This document shows positions 48,878-57,902 of a stretch of DNA of 64,000 bases, piece by piece (the first letter of the stretch is position 1; every line of letters begins with the position of its first letter). The stretch spans positions 1-64,000 of the forward strand of contig NZ_QMFY01000008.1 in the NCBI RefSeq assembly GCF_003286915.1. The letters run 5' to 3'. The stretch comes from Pseudochryseolinea flava (GTDB lineage Bacteria; Bacteroidota; Bacteroidia; Cytophagales; Cyclobacteriaceae). A program made the position numbers and the translations under genes. Below the pieces are notes generated by a model that worked only from the letters and a program-made list of their open reading frames with translations, did no database searches and had not been told where the DNA came from.

Positions 48878-49941
48878 AGGTTTACCGTTAAGATTGTCTG
48901 ATAGTAAAAATGCGCTGTGTTGATATTCATTGAATGCGATCCTGGGTAAAGCAGTCGCAATCTTTTTTCTAAGTTTTCGAGGCCAATACCGGATCCACTC
49001 CGGTCGTTGTCTCTTTTAGGAAATGATGTGTTCATGATGATAAATACAAGTCTTCCTTCGGAGATACTCATGGTCATATTGATCTCCGATGGTTTGTTTG
49101 GACTTATGCCATGCTTAAAGCTGTTTTCGATGAGCGATATAAACAGTAGGGGCGCGATCATGTAACCGCGACAATCGCTTGGAAATTTATACGATACATG
49201 AACGTTCGTATTCACGCGCAACTTCATCAGGTCGATGTAATGGTGCATGAATTCAACCTCTCGCGTAAGTGACACAAACTTCTCGTTACTTTCATATAGC
49301 AGGTATCGCATCAACTTGCTGAGTTGATGAACGGCCTCCTGTGCTTTGTCTTGGTTTACGATGATCAAACCATAGATATTGTTGAGTGTATTGAAAAGAA
49401 AATGTGGATTTAATTGATTTTTTAGATTGGCGAGTTCTGACTTGAGATGTTCGCGCTCAAGATCTCTCAGGATGTCCTGCGAACGAAACCATTTCGTCGT
49501 CGTGCGTATGGCGACGCTTGCGCCTGTTGTAAGCGCGAATCCAAAAAAAGCGCGTAGGATCATTTCTGTTTGCGATGGGTGATGCGATCTCGAAACACCA
49601 TTTTCTCGAACGTGCTGAAATGCGGTTTCGTGAAATTGATTTCGCATCATCTGCTGACGCCTGAACTCCATGCTAATAATGCAAAGTGAGTACAATACGA
49701 TGTTTGCTGTGAAAAAAATGAATAGTCTCTTTGTGAAAAGAAAGACCTTAATAAGAAAGAAATAATTTGCGTAGAAGACGAGTCCGAAGAACAATGGAAA
49801 TGTTAGCGTCCGTAAATATTGACCGAGTGAGATCGTAGCATTATTTACCGACAGCAATGGCATGGCCAATACAAAGGACCATCCAAGAATATGCACGCCA
49901 ATGATGCTTAGCTTGCGTGTTTTTTTTGATATGTACTCCAC
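48874..49941 (-). CDS. LytS-type sensor histidine kinase
   Basis: 355 residues. Four transmembrane segments in the N-terminal half carry no periplasmic sensor domain, so the signal is probably sensed in the membrane. A short coiled coil follows, then the His_kinase domain (LKNQLNPHFLFNTLNNIYGL, with phospho-acceptor His) and an ATPase with IENSFKHGI and a G-box near GSGIGLENLEKR. The 4-nt overlap with the LytTR gene means coupled translation. A -7 box lies just upstream. Confidence 0.93.
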   Translation of the reverse strand: MEYISKKTRKLSIIGVHILGWSFVLAMPLLSVNNATISLGQYLRTLTFPLFFGLVFYANYFFLIKVFLFTKRLFIFFTANIVLYSLCIISMEFRRQQMMRNQFHETAFQHVRENGVSRSHHPSQTEMILRAFFGFALTTGASVAIRTTTKWFRSQDILRDLEREHLKSELANLKNQLNPHFLFNTLNNIYGLIIVNQDKAQEAVHQLSKLMRYLLYESNEKFVSLTREVEFMHHYIDLMKLRVNTNVHVSYKFPSDCRGYMIAPLLFISLIENSFKHGISPNKPSEINMTMSISEGRLVFIIMNTSFPKRDNDRSGSGIGLENLEKRLRLLYPGSHSMNINTAHFYYQTILTVNL

Positions 49942-49977
49942 TGCGTAAAAAAAAAATTATTTGACGAATGCTTTTGC

Positions 49978-49985
49978 CAAACGTA
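49978..49985 (-). promoter_or_regulatory. -7 element for the LytS/LytTR operon
   Basis: Read leftward, TACGTTTG matches TAnnTTTG and lies 36 nt before the start codon. No -33 TTTG at proper spacing was seen. Confidence 0.4.
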
Positions 49986-50119
49986 GCGGAGAGAGGAACA
50001 TTTACGCTACAGAGAGAAACGCTGCAAGTACCCTAGTATCGACGAAGCGGCGAAAACAATAGATGTAGCGAGGGGTGTGTAGAAACCTGGTAGGTATAGA
50101 AGATGATCCGACGACGAAT

Positions 50120-50150
50120 AAAAAAAAAAGGGGTTTTTAAGTGCCCCCTT
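50120..50150 (-). terminator. Intrinsic terminator after the DUF3347 gene
   Basis: Read leftward, AAGGGGG and CCCCTT pair around a 10-nt loop and are followed by a T-run of about ten. It ends the leftward transcript from 50758. Confidence 0.8.
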
Positions 50151-50152
50151 GT

Positions 50153-50758
50153 TTATTTTAATGTTTCCTTCACGACGCCGCATGTGAGCATCTGATCACC
50201 AAAATAGGGGTTTCTTATTTTAGACTGATCACTTAACCAGTACGCGCCCTCGTTGTTGAAAGCCATCGGGCAATATTCATAATAGGCTTCTTTTCCACCC
50301 AAACCAAACGCCTTCACCGCCTTGTAGAAATTGTCTGATAATGTACGAAATGATTTTCGCTGTGCTTCAAGATCTGTGGTCGCTTGAATTTCCTTCAAGG
50401 CATCTTGCAACGGCGATAGATAGGTCATCCAGTCGTTGTGTGCTGCACCCGAAAGTAATTTCATGTCGACTTTGGCTAATGCCGCGTCGGCCGCAGAAGC
50501 TTCTGCTTTTACCTTTTCAACATCAGATGCAACAAAGGCATCTTTTAGTTTTATATAGGCTGTAAAAAAATCAGATAGTTGCGATTGAAATGTCGCATCC
50601 ACTTTAAACTGTGGTTCACTTACAGGTGTCGTTTTCTCGTCTTCTTTCTCCGCTGTTGCAGCGTGCTCATGCTCGTCTTGCTTTTGTCCACCACAATTAG
50701 TGAGTGTTAGAACGAGTGCACCGAATGTAAATGCTAGAAATAATGGTCGTGTTTTCAT
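50153..50758 (-). CDS. DUF3347 lipoprotein, probable copper-associated
   Basis: 201 residues. The signal peptide ends L-T-N-C-G (lipobox), then a His/Glu/Asp-rich stretch (DEHEHAATAEKEDEK). The family core covers the rest, with two helices (LSDFFTAYIKLKDAFVASDV) and the closing YYEYCPMAFNNEGAYWLSDQ with the later NPYFGDQMLTCG. The Cys/Met pair in that block is the likely metal site; the family is often next to heavy-metal efflux genes. None is next to it here. The protein would be anchored in the periplasm. Confidence 0.85.
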   Translation of the reverse strand: MKTRPLFLAFTFGALVLTLTNCGGQKQDEHEHAATAEKEDEKTTPVSEPQFKVDATFQSQLSDFFTAYIKLKDAFVASDVEKVKAEASAADAALAKVDMKLLSGAAHNDWMTYLSPLQDALKEIQATTDLEAQRKSFRTLSDNFYKAVKAFGLGGKEAYYEYCPMAFNNEGAYWLSDQSKIRNPYFGDQMLTCGVVKETLK

Positions 50759-50908
50759 GTCAGTAAGTTGCTTAATTTTTTGTGGTTTTCAAACCAACGC
50801 TTTGCATGCGAAAGTAAACTGCTGCTGGACATCAATCTCTTGCCTTACGTCTTGAAGAAAACAGCGTGCAATTGGGTGTTTTTTTTAATATTTGCGCATA
50901 AACCCAAA

Positions 50909-52738
50909 ATGATGCGTAAACCAATTTACCTTTTCTTGTTGATGGTGCCCCTCGCCATTCAAGGTCAATCTGTAAGTGAGCCACCTCAGTGGGCAAAGTC
51001 AGTAGTGTGGTATGAACTCTTCGTTGAAAGATTTTACAATGGCGATAAGTCTAATGATCCGACACCGTCCGATATCAATGTCCCTAACCAATCGGAAGTT
51101 CCTGAAGGTTGGTCAGTAACACCGTGGACAACCGACTGGTATGCTATGGAGCCGTGGGCGAAAAAAATGAACAAACATTTTAATGAAGTTGTAACCTTTA
51201 GAAGATATGGTGGCGACCTTGAAGGCGTTCTTCAAAAGTTGGATTACCTAAAACAACTGGGAATTACGGCACTTTATTTTCGCCCGCTGAATGATGCGCC
51301 GTCGCTGCACAAGTACGACGCCCGATCTTATCATCACATCGACGCGAACTTTGGTCCTGATCCTGTAGGCGATCGTAAAATCATTGCATCGGAAAATCCC
51401 AATGATCCCACAACATGGCAGTGGACTTCTGCTGATAAACTTTTTCTTAAAGTGATTGATGAAGCCCATAAACGTAATATGAAGGTTGTGCTCGATTATT
51501 CCTGGAACCATACCGGGATCATGTTCTGGGCATTTCAAGATATTTTAAAGAACCAAGAAAAATCTGCATACAAGGATTGGTACATGATCAAATTGTTTGA
51601 TGATCCAACGACGCCATCAAATGAATTTGCTTATGATGGTTGGATCGGTATTCAAAGCCTGCCCGAAATAAAGAAGGTTGATGTTACCACGCTTCGGCGT
51701 GTAGGCCACCCGTATGAAGGTGATATTCTGCCAGCGGCAAAGAAGCACATGTACGACGTTTCCCGTCGATGGCTCGCGCCAAATGGAAACACCAAACAAG
51801 GCGTTGACGGTTACAGACTCGATGTTGCGGACCACGTAGGGTTAAAATTCTGGCGTGAATTCCGAAAAGAAGTTCGCAGCATTAAACCCGACGCATATCT
51901 AGTAGGAGAAATTTGGTGGCAGAAATGGCCTGAAGAGTTTATGAATCCGGCGCCATACACCGGTGGCGACGTTTTTGATGCGGTGATGTTTTATCACGTG
52001 TATCGGCCGGCACGCTACTTCTTTGCTAAAACTGATTTTGAAATCGATGCAAAACAGTTTAAGGACAGCCTAGTGTTTCAGTGGAATAGAGTCTCGCCGG
52101 CTACGCGCGATGCCATGATGAACGTGTCAAGCTCTGCTGATGCGCCGCGATTGCTCACAGATTTTTTCAACCGCTCCAAATACAAAAAAGCAACTAAGCC
52201 AGGTGACGATCCTTCCTTTAAGACAGGAAAGCCTGATCGCGAGTCTTATGATAGATTGAAGCTTTACCTTATTCATGCGTTTACAAACTATGGTGCGCCA
52301 CATGTTTACAACGGCGAAGAACTAGGGATGTGGGGAAGTGATGACCCCGACGATCGTAAACCGCTATGGTGGAAGGAGTATACCTTCGAACCGGAGAACA
52401 GAAATAATTTTCAGCCAACATCGGCGGCTTATGATCCGGTGGGATTCAATGCGGAGATGTTTGAACATTACAAGAAATTGATTGCCATCAGAAACTCCAA
52501 GCCAGTTTTGGTGGACGGGAAATTTGAATTTTTAACAACACAAGGAAAAATGTTGTCTTATGTCCGTCGCGATGGAAAACACAAAGACATCGTTGTGTTG
52601 TTTAACCTTGAGGAAAGTGAAAAAGATTTTCAAGTTCCCCACGCGCAATATGTTGATCTGATGACAAACAAAAAAGTCAAAGGTTCGACCATTAAAATGA
52701 AGCCGTATTCCGGCTTGGTACTAGAGGTAGTCAAATAA
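50909..52738 (+). CDS. Exported GH13 alpha-amylase family enzyme
   Basis: About 609 residues from ATG 50909 (a second ATG at 50912). A frame extension back to 50768 is not signal-like. The signal peptide (PIYLFLLMVPLAIQGQ) precedes a GH13 TIM barrel. Region I is VVLDYSWNHTG, region II is VDGYRLDVADH (nucleophile Asp), region III is YLVGEIWW (acid Glu). In region IV, where S-H-D-T-P-R is expected, it reads SSADAPR: the third catalytic Asp is kept, but the conserved His is Ala. The layout is closest to neopullulanase/cyclomaltodextrinase types. It would act on starch-like glucans in the periplasm. A terminator follows. Confidence 0.9.
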   Translation: MMRKPIYLFLLMVPLAIQGQSVSEPPQWAKSVVWYELFVERFYNGDKSNDPTPSDINVPNQSEVPEGWSVTPWTTDWYAMEPWAKKMNKHFNEVVTFRRYGGDLEGVLQKLDYLKQLGITALYFRPLNDAPSLHKYDARSYHHIDANFGPDPVGDRKIIASENPNDPTTWQWTSADKLFLKVIDEAHKRNMKVVLDYSWNHTGIMFWAFQDILKNQEKSAYKDWYMIKLFDDPTTPSNEFAYDGWIGIQSLPEIKKVDVTTLRRVGHPYEGDILPAAKKHMYDVSRRWLAPNGNTKQGVDGYRLDVADHVGLKFWREFRKEVRSIKPDAYLVGEIWWQKWPEEFMNPAPYTGGDVFDAVMFYHVYRPARYFFAKTDFEIDAKQFKDSLVFQWNRVSPATRDAMMNVSSSADAPRLLTDFFNRSKYKKATKPGDDPSFKTGKPDRESYDRLKLYLIHAFTNYGAPHVYNGEELGMWGSDDPDDRKPLWWKEYTFEPENRNNFQPTSAAYDPVGFNAEMFEHYKKLIAIRNSKPVLVDGKFEFLTTQGKMLSYVRRDGKHKDIVVLFNLEESEKDFQVPHAQYVDLMTNKKVKGSTIKMKPYSGLVLEVVK

Positions 52739-52762
52739 AATTAAGATCAATTCACGTCAAGG

Positions 52763-52790
52763 AGGCCTACCGAAAGATAGGCCTTTTTGT
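52763..52790 (+). terminator. Intrinsic terminator after the amylase
   Basis: AGGCCTA (52763-52769) pairs with TAGGCCT (52778-52784), followed by Ts. Confidence 0.85.
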
Positions 52791-52892
52791 TTTTTACACA
52801 TGTCGTGTCTCGTGGCTGGTAACTATTCCTTAAAATATCGTTCACATATTCTGAAGTCGTCATAATGTTGTATTCATGTAAGATCATCTTTC

Positions 52893-52914
52893 GATAATGT
52901 TAGGATAATATTAA
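52893..52914 (+). repeat. Tandem 11-bp direct repeat upstream of susC
   Basis: GATAATGTTAG followed at once by GATAATATTAA. 11-bp tandem spacing is the pattern of OmpR/PhoB-type binding sites. The binding protein is unknown. Confidence 0.4.
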
Positions 52915-53019
52915 TGGAGTGACGATGCGAACGTCCTTCATGCAACCGTTCGTTGTTGTTATTTCTTTTCGTTGAAAGCCTTCAATGCTATTGATGTTTT
53001 GTGAAGAGGTTCTTAAAAC

Positions 53020-53037
53020 GTTAACAAAACTGTAATC
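53020..53037 (+). promoter_or_regulatory. Pho-box-like direct repeat upstream of susC
   Basis: GTTAACA-AAAC-TGTAATC has the 7-4-7 layout of a PhoB site and shares TTAACAAAAC-GTAAT with 33923-33940. It lies 81 nt before the susC start. A TCTATTTG near 53073, one base off the -7 consensus, is suitably placed downstream. Confidence 0.45.
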
Positions 53038-53117
53038 GCGTTTCTAGCACAATCGTGCCGCCAGATATTTCTATTTGCAGCGAATTCTTATAAACCCTAA
53101 GAACCTCGAATGAGCCT

Positions 53118-56100
53118 ATGCAAAAAGTTTATCTAAAAATCTCACAAGTAACGGTGAACATGACGATGCTCCTCAAGTGCGCCATGTTCATAGCGCTGAT
53201 GTGTGCTACCTGCATACAAGCAGCGTACGCTGGATCGATTCCCGCTGTAGCGGTTTCAGGAACTGTAACGGACGATCTTGGAGCACCACTACCGGGTGTC
53301 AGCATCCTTGAAAAAGGGACTGTGAATGGTACTGTAACCGACGCCTCTGGAAAGTTTTCATTAACAGTAAATTCAGAAGAATCAATTCTGGTATTTTCAT
53401 TTGTTGGGTTCGTTCCTCAACAAATCGTTGTGGGTAGCCAGTCCGTTGTAAATGTTCAATTGGTGGGAGATCCTACCACGCTGTCTGAAGTTGTTGTTGT
53501 AGGCTATGGCACGCAAGAAGCAAAGGATGTTACGGGCGCCGTAAGTTCATTGAAGAGCGAATCTTTCAATAAAGGTGTGATCAATTCACCCGAGCAACTT
53601 TTACAAGGTAAAATTGCTGGTGTAAACGTAGTATCAGCAAGTGGTGAGCCTGGTACGACGCAGTCGATCACTGTACGTGGACCGGGCGGTATAAGAACTG
53701 GTAGCACGCCGCTATTCGTCGTCGATGGCCTCGCGTTGGATAATTCAGGCACAGGCGGCGTAGGTGTTAATCCCTTGAACTTTATCAATCCACAAGACAT
53801 CGCTTCAATCGATGTGTTGAAGGATGCGTCTGCCACGGCGATTTATGGATCACGCGGTGCAAACGGTGTTATCTTGATTACGACAAAGAAGGGAAAAGCT
53901 GGTGTGTCTAGCATTTCGTATGCATTCGACTACGGTATTTCAAAAATGGCACGGAAGATCGATGTCTTCAGCGCAGATGAGTATCGTCAACGTGTACCGG
54001 AAGCTGGTGGTGTATTGGAGGATTCACTTGCGTCTACGGATTGGCAAGACGAAATCACACGCGTTGCCTACACAAAAAATCACAACGTCAACTTCAGCGG
54101 TGGATCAGAAAAGTTTGCATACTATGCTTCACTGGGCATGCAAGATCAAGAAGGTGTCTTAAAAAATAGTGAACTAAAACGTTATACCGGAAGGTTGAAC
54201 GTAAGCCAGAAGTTTTTATCAGATGATCGTATCGCGGTAGATCTCAATCTCAACGCCACGCAGACCACAGCACAACGCCCGTCTATAGAAGGTGTGATTG
54301 GAACGGCGTTGTCTGCAAATCCAACGTACCCGGCATACGACGAAAATGGCGACCCATATCGTTACCCCTCGGGTATGAATCCACTCTTGTCACTTGAGTT
54401 GAACAAAGATATTGTTACCACGAATCGTGTGATCGGTAACATTTCTCCTTCGATTAAATTGATTAAAGGACTGGAGTATAAACTCAACTTTGGTATTGAC
54501 TACGCTTCATCCACGCGCGACAATCGAATGAAGGCGAATACATTGCCACCGCAAGATGGAAGGCTCGAATCTACATTCGGAGTAAACAGCAATAGCCTTA
54601 TCGAAAACTACCTGACGTATACTGCAATCAAGAATCGGCATGCGTTTTCTGCCTTGGTAGGACATTCGTATCAGAAATTCTTTATTCAATCACGAACATT
54701 CAGCGTGAATAAATTTCCAGTCTCTGAACTTGACCCCATCAACATTCCAGGTTCAGGTCAAGATTTGACACTCGCCAACAACAGGCCTACTGGTTATGCT
54801 ACGCGCAATGAATTGCAGTCGTTCTTTGGAAGGGCCAATTATGAATTCAATAATCGTTATCTACTCACAGCAACCGTACGGGTCGATGGTTCTTCTAAAT
54901 TTGGTGAGAATAATCAGTATGGAACATTCCCATCGTTCTCGTTGGGATGGAGAATTTCAGAAGAAGAATTTATGAGTTCAATTCCTGTTAGCAACCTGAA
55001 GCTAAGACTAGGTTGGGGGCAAACTGGAAATCAAGAAATTCCTTCTAAGATTACGCGACAATTATTTATATCTACGGTAACGGGTAGTACAAGCTATCCG
55101 CTCAGTAATGCACAACCTGGGCCAGCAGGAACGGTTTTCTCGCGACTCAGAAATGAAGACATTCAATGGGAAGTATCCACACAAACAAATATTGGTATTG
55201 ACTTCGCTTTCTTACGCGGTGCACTTTCCGGATCTGTCGATGTATTTAACAAAGTTTCCAACAACATTTTGCTCGAAACAAATTCGTTCGATCCGCAACC
55301 ATCGGATAAATATTGGATGAATGTGGAAGATATGGAGATTTCGAATAAAGGTTTAGAGATTGCGTTGAACTATGATTACGTTGCGACGAGTGGTTTTGGA
55401 TTCAGCATTGGTGGAAATACGACGTTCATCAAGAATGAAATATCCAATTCACCGTTTTCCATCATCGCGTCGGGCAATGCAACAGGTTCGGGCTTGACAT
55501 CAGCGACAATTAACGGCTACGTTAACGGAGAGCCTATTGGTACTTTTTATCTAAAAGAGTTCCTCGGCGTTGGCGAAAATGGTAAAAGTATTTTTAACGA
55601 CCGCGATAGTGATGGGTATATCACCGACAGAGATAGAATTGCGGCAGGATCAGCGCTCCCAAAGGTTATGTATGCTTTCAATGCAACTGTGCGCTACAAG
55701 GGCTTTGATTTGACGGCTAACTTCAATGGTGTTTCTGGAAATAAGATCTACGACAATACGGAAAATGCTTTCTTCTATAAAGCCAAAATATCAAAAGGCG
55801 TAAACACAACGGATGCTGCTTTCGAATATCCGCAGGAGTCTGCAAACAACGCAGCCGACGTGTCTACACGCTTCTTGAAAGATGGATCATTTCTTCGTCT
55901 CAACAACCTTGCGCTTGGATATAATTTGAATCCGTCTGCGATCAAACTCGACAATTGGATCAAGTCTATCCGTTTTTCGGTGACAGGCCAGAACTTGTTT
56001 GTGATCACTGACTACGATGGTTATGATCCGGAAGTAAATATCGATCGTACGGTGTCGGGTGTTACTTCTTATGGTATCGATTACCTCAGCTATCCGAAAG

Positions 56101-56138
56101 CGCGTACAATCATTTTAGGTTTAAATGTTTCATTCTAA
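53118..56138 (+). CDS. SusC/RagA-family TonB-linked outer-membrane transporter
   Basis: 1006 residues. After a signal region (MTMLLKCAMFIALMCATCIQ from the second Met) come a carboxypeptidase-like beta-sandwich (VSGTVTDDLGAPLPGVSILE), the TonB-contact segment SEVVVVGYGTQ, the plug (ITVRGPGGIRTGSTPLFVVD, VLKDASATAIYGSRGANGVI) and a 22-stranded barrel. It imports bulky ligands with its SusD partner, the next gene, whose frame begins 13 nt after the stop. The downstream genes are phosphatases and phosphodiesterases rather than glycosidases. A Pho-box-like site precedes it, so the ligand may be a phosphorylated compound. Confidence 0.96.
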   Translation: MQKVYLKISQVTVNMTMLLKCAMFIALMCATCIQAAYAGSIPAVAVSGTVTDDLGAPLPGVSILEKGTVNGTVTDASGKFSLTVNSEESILVFSFVGFVPQQIVVGSQSVVNVQLVGDPTTLSEVVVVGYGTQEAKDVTGAVSSLKSESFNKGVINSPEQLLQGKIAGVNVVSASGEPGTTQSITVRGPGGIRTGSTPLFVVDGLALDNSGTGGVGVNPLNFINPQDIASIDVLKDASATAIYGSRGANGVILITTKKGKAGVSSISYAFDYGISKMARKIDVFSADEYRQRVPEAGGVLEDSLASTDWQDEITRVAYTKNHNVNFSGGSEKFAYYASLGMQDQEGVLKNSELKRYTGRLNVSQKFLSDDRIAVDLNLNATQTTAQRPSIEGVIGTALSANPTYPAYDENGDPYRYPSGMNPLLSLELNKDIVTTNRVIGNISPSIKLIKGLEYKLNFGIDYASSTRDNRMKANTLPPQDGRLESTFGVNSNSLIENYLTYTAIKNRHAFSALVGHSYQKFFIQSRTFSVNKFPVSELDPINIPGSGQDLTLANNRPTGYATRNELQSFFGRANYEFNNRYLLTATVRVDGSSKFGENNQYGTFPSFSLGWRISEEEFMSSIPVSNLKLRLGWGQTGNQEIPSKITRQLFISTVTGSTSYPLSNAQPGPAGTVFSRLRNEDIQWEVSTQTNIGIDFAFLRGALSGSVDVFNKVSNNILLETNSFDPQPSDKYWMNVEDMEISNKGLEIALNYDYVATSGFGFSIGGNTTFIKNEISNSPFSIIASGNATGSGLTSATINGYVNGEPIGTFYLKEFLGVGENGKSIFNDRDSDGYITDRDRIAAGSALPKVMYAFNATVRYKGFDLTANFNGVSGNKIYDNTENAFFYKAKISKGVNTTDAAFEYPQESANNAADVSTRFLKDGSFLRLNNLALGYNLNPSAIKLDNWIKSIRFSVTGQNLFVITDYDGYDPEVNIDRTVSGVTSYGIDYLSYPKARTIILGLNVSF

Positions 56139-56151
56139 GAATACTATTCAT

Positions 56152-57837
56152 ATGAATCGTAAGATATATTTGATGATGACAATTTTCTGTGCGCTCATGT
56201 TTAGCTGCACAGATTTAGAAGAGGATGTTCTGGATGAATCATCCGTAGAAAATTTGACAGACAAACAAATTGCAGATGGTTTTATCAGTGCTACCTATGC
56301 ACGCATGTCCGATCTGTTTACGCATACAAATTATTTCAATCTTCAAGAGATTTCAACAGATGAAGCGATTCTTCCGTACCGCGGTGGTACCGATTGGGGT
56401 GATAATGGTATCTATATTGCCATGCATCAGCATACGTATCAATCGACGGATCCGAACATCAATTCGACATGGAATTGTATTCTTCAAGGTACATCACGCG
56501 CAATCACTGCGATTACACGATTGCCACTACTCAAGGATCAGAACGTGAATCTTTACATAGCAGAAGCCAGAGGGATGCGAGCCTACTACGCATTGCTTTC
56601 TCTTGACCTTTTCGGGATGATTTTCATCAAAGAATCTGAGGAAGGCCTCGGTAAAATTGTAAGAGGACAGGAAGCGATTGATTATATCGAAAAGGAACTT
56701 CTTGCGATCGAGAATGAAGTGAGCAACGATGTAGGCCCGGGAAGAATTACGCAAGGTGCGGTGTGGGGAATGCTCGCGAAGCTTTATCTGAATGCAGGCG
56801 TGTACCGCGACCGTTATGCGGCGACATTCAATTTCTCTGGTGATGATATGGATAAGGTGATAACCTACACCAACAAGATCATCAACTCAGGACGCTACCA
56901 ATTGTCGGCAAATTATTTCGCAATCTTTAATGACGATAATCACGACAACAAGGAGTTAGTGTTTGCACTTGATCAGCGCGCTGACGTAAATGGTCACAAC
57001 CGTCTTGCTTATTTTTCACTCTCTGGCGATCAATTTCCGTTGGTTGCTTTTCCAAGGGCTAATGGAACGGATGGTCCTGGTATCACGCCCGACTACTACG
57101 ATACGTGGGAGCAGGCTTATGCGCCAGAAGATCCCGCAGCAAAAGACCCGAGGTTCTACCAACAAAACATGGCGATTTACACGGATCCATCGGCGACATG
57201 TGTTGCCGCCGCCGATTACAAAATCAACCGTGGAATTTTACGCGGACAACAATACGGACTCATTCGCGAGAATGGAGCTTTTGTAAAGTGTGGTGATGGT
57301 ACGTATAAAGTTGGCCCGCTTTCAAATGTGACGCGTAACAATCCAAACCTGCCTGTTAATTTCACAAAACAAATTGACTTTACGGCAGCAGGTAGTAACT
57401 ACAGCACAGGATATCGTGTAGAGAAATACGAGTTTGGAAAGAAGTCTGATTCGGGCCGGAATAAAGGCGATGCTGATATTGTTTTCATTCGTCTCGCTGA
57501 CGTTTATTTGATGCGCGCGGAAGCATACTTGAGAAAAAGTAACGATGCAGCGTCCGCACTCGCCGATGTGAATTTTGTACGTGCATCACGAACAGCGACT
57601 ACACCTCCGCCTGCACTAGCGTCGATGTCACTCGATCTACTCTATCGCGAAAGAGGATTCGAATTGTATTGGGAGATGCATCGCCGAACGGATATGATTC
57701 GTTTCGGAAAGTTCGAAGACTCGTGGACAGAAAAAAGCAATACAGATAAAAATAAACGGGTGTTTCCGATTCCTCAGGCGGCTATCGATGGCGCGTCTAA
57801 TAATCCGGGATATCTCGTACAAAATCAAGGTTATTAG
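56152..57837 (+). CDS. SusD/RagB-family nutrient-binding lipoprotein
   Basis: About 561 residues from ATG 56152, just after the susC stop; an ATG at 56125 overlaps susC and lacks signal form. The lipobox is A-L-M-F-S-C. The TPR-rich SusD fold shows LQEISTDEAILPYRGGTDWG early, the family's AEARGMRAYYALLSLDLFG helix pair, and the closing FIRLADVYLMRAEAYLR, LLYRERGFELYWEMHRRTDM, RVFPIPQAAIDGASNNPGY. It sits as a lid on the SusC barrel on the cell surface and captures the ligand. A terminator follows, with the acid phosphatase gene next. Confidence 0.96.
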   Translation: MNRKIYLMMTIFCALMFSCTDLEEDVLDESSVENLTDKQIADGFISATYARMSDLFTHTNYFNLQEISTDEAILPYRGGTDWGDNGIYIAMHQHTYQSTDPNINSTWNCILQGTSRAITAITRLPLLKDQNVNLYIAEARGMRAYYALLSLDLFGMIFIKESEEGLGKIVRGQEAIDYIEKELLAIENEVSNDVGPGRITQGAVWGMLAKLYLNAGVYRDRYAATFNFSGDDMDKVITYTNKIINSGRYQLSANYFAIFNDDNHDNKELVFALDQRADVNGHNRLAYFSLSGDQFPLVAFPRANGTDGPGITPDYYDTWEQAYAPEDPAAKDPRFYQQNMAIYTDPSATCVAAADYKINRGILRGQQYGLIRENGAFVKCGDGTYKVGPLSNVTRNNPNLPVNFTKQIDFTAAGSNYSTGYRVEKYEFGKKSDSGRNKGDADIVFIRLADVYLMRAEAYLRKSNDAASALADVNFVRASRTATTPPPALASMSLDLLYRERGFELYWEMHRRTDMIRFGKFEDSWTEKSNTDKNKRVFPIPQAAIDGASNNPGYLVQNQGY

Positions 57838-57852
57838 GTTTGTTTGGGTTAA

Positions 57853-57893
57853 GGCTATAGCGGACAGTTTTTGTTTGCTATAGCTTTTTTATT
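57853..57893 (+). terminator. Intrinsic terminator after susD
   Basis: GCTATAGC at 57854-57861 and again at 57877-57884 is self-complementary, giving an 8-bp stem, followed by T-rich sequence. Readthrough to the phosphatase is possible. Confidence 0.7.
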
Positions 57894-57902
57894 TAACAAG
57901 AT

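Noticed and set aside
50768-50908. N-terminal extension of the amylase by 47 residues
   Set aside because: It precedes a proper signal peptide starting at 50909 and overlaps the upstream promoter region.
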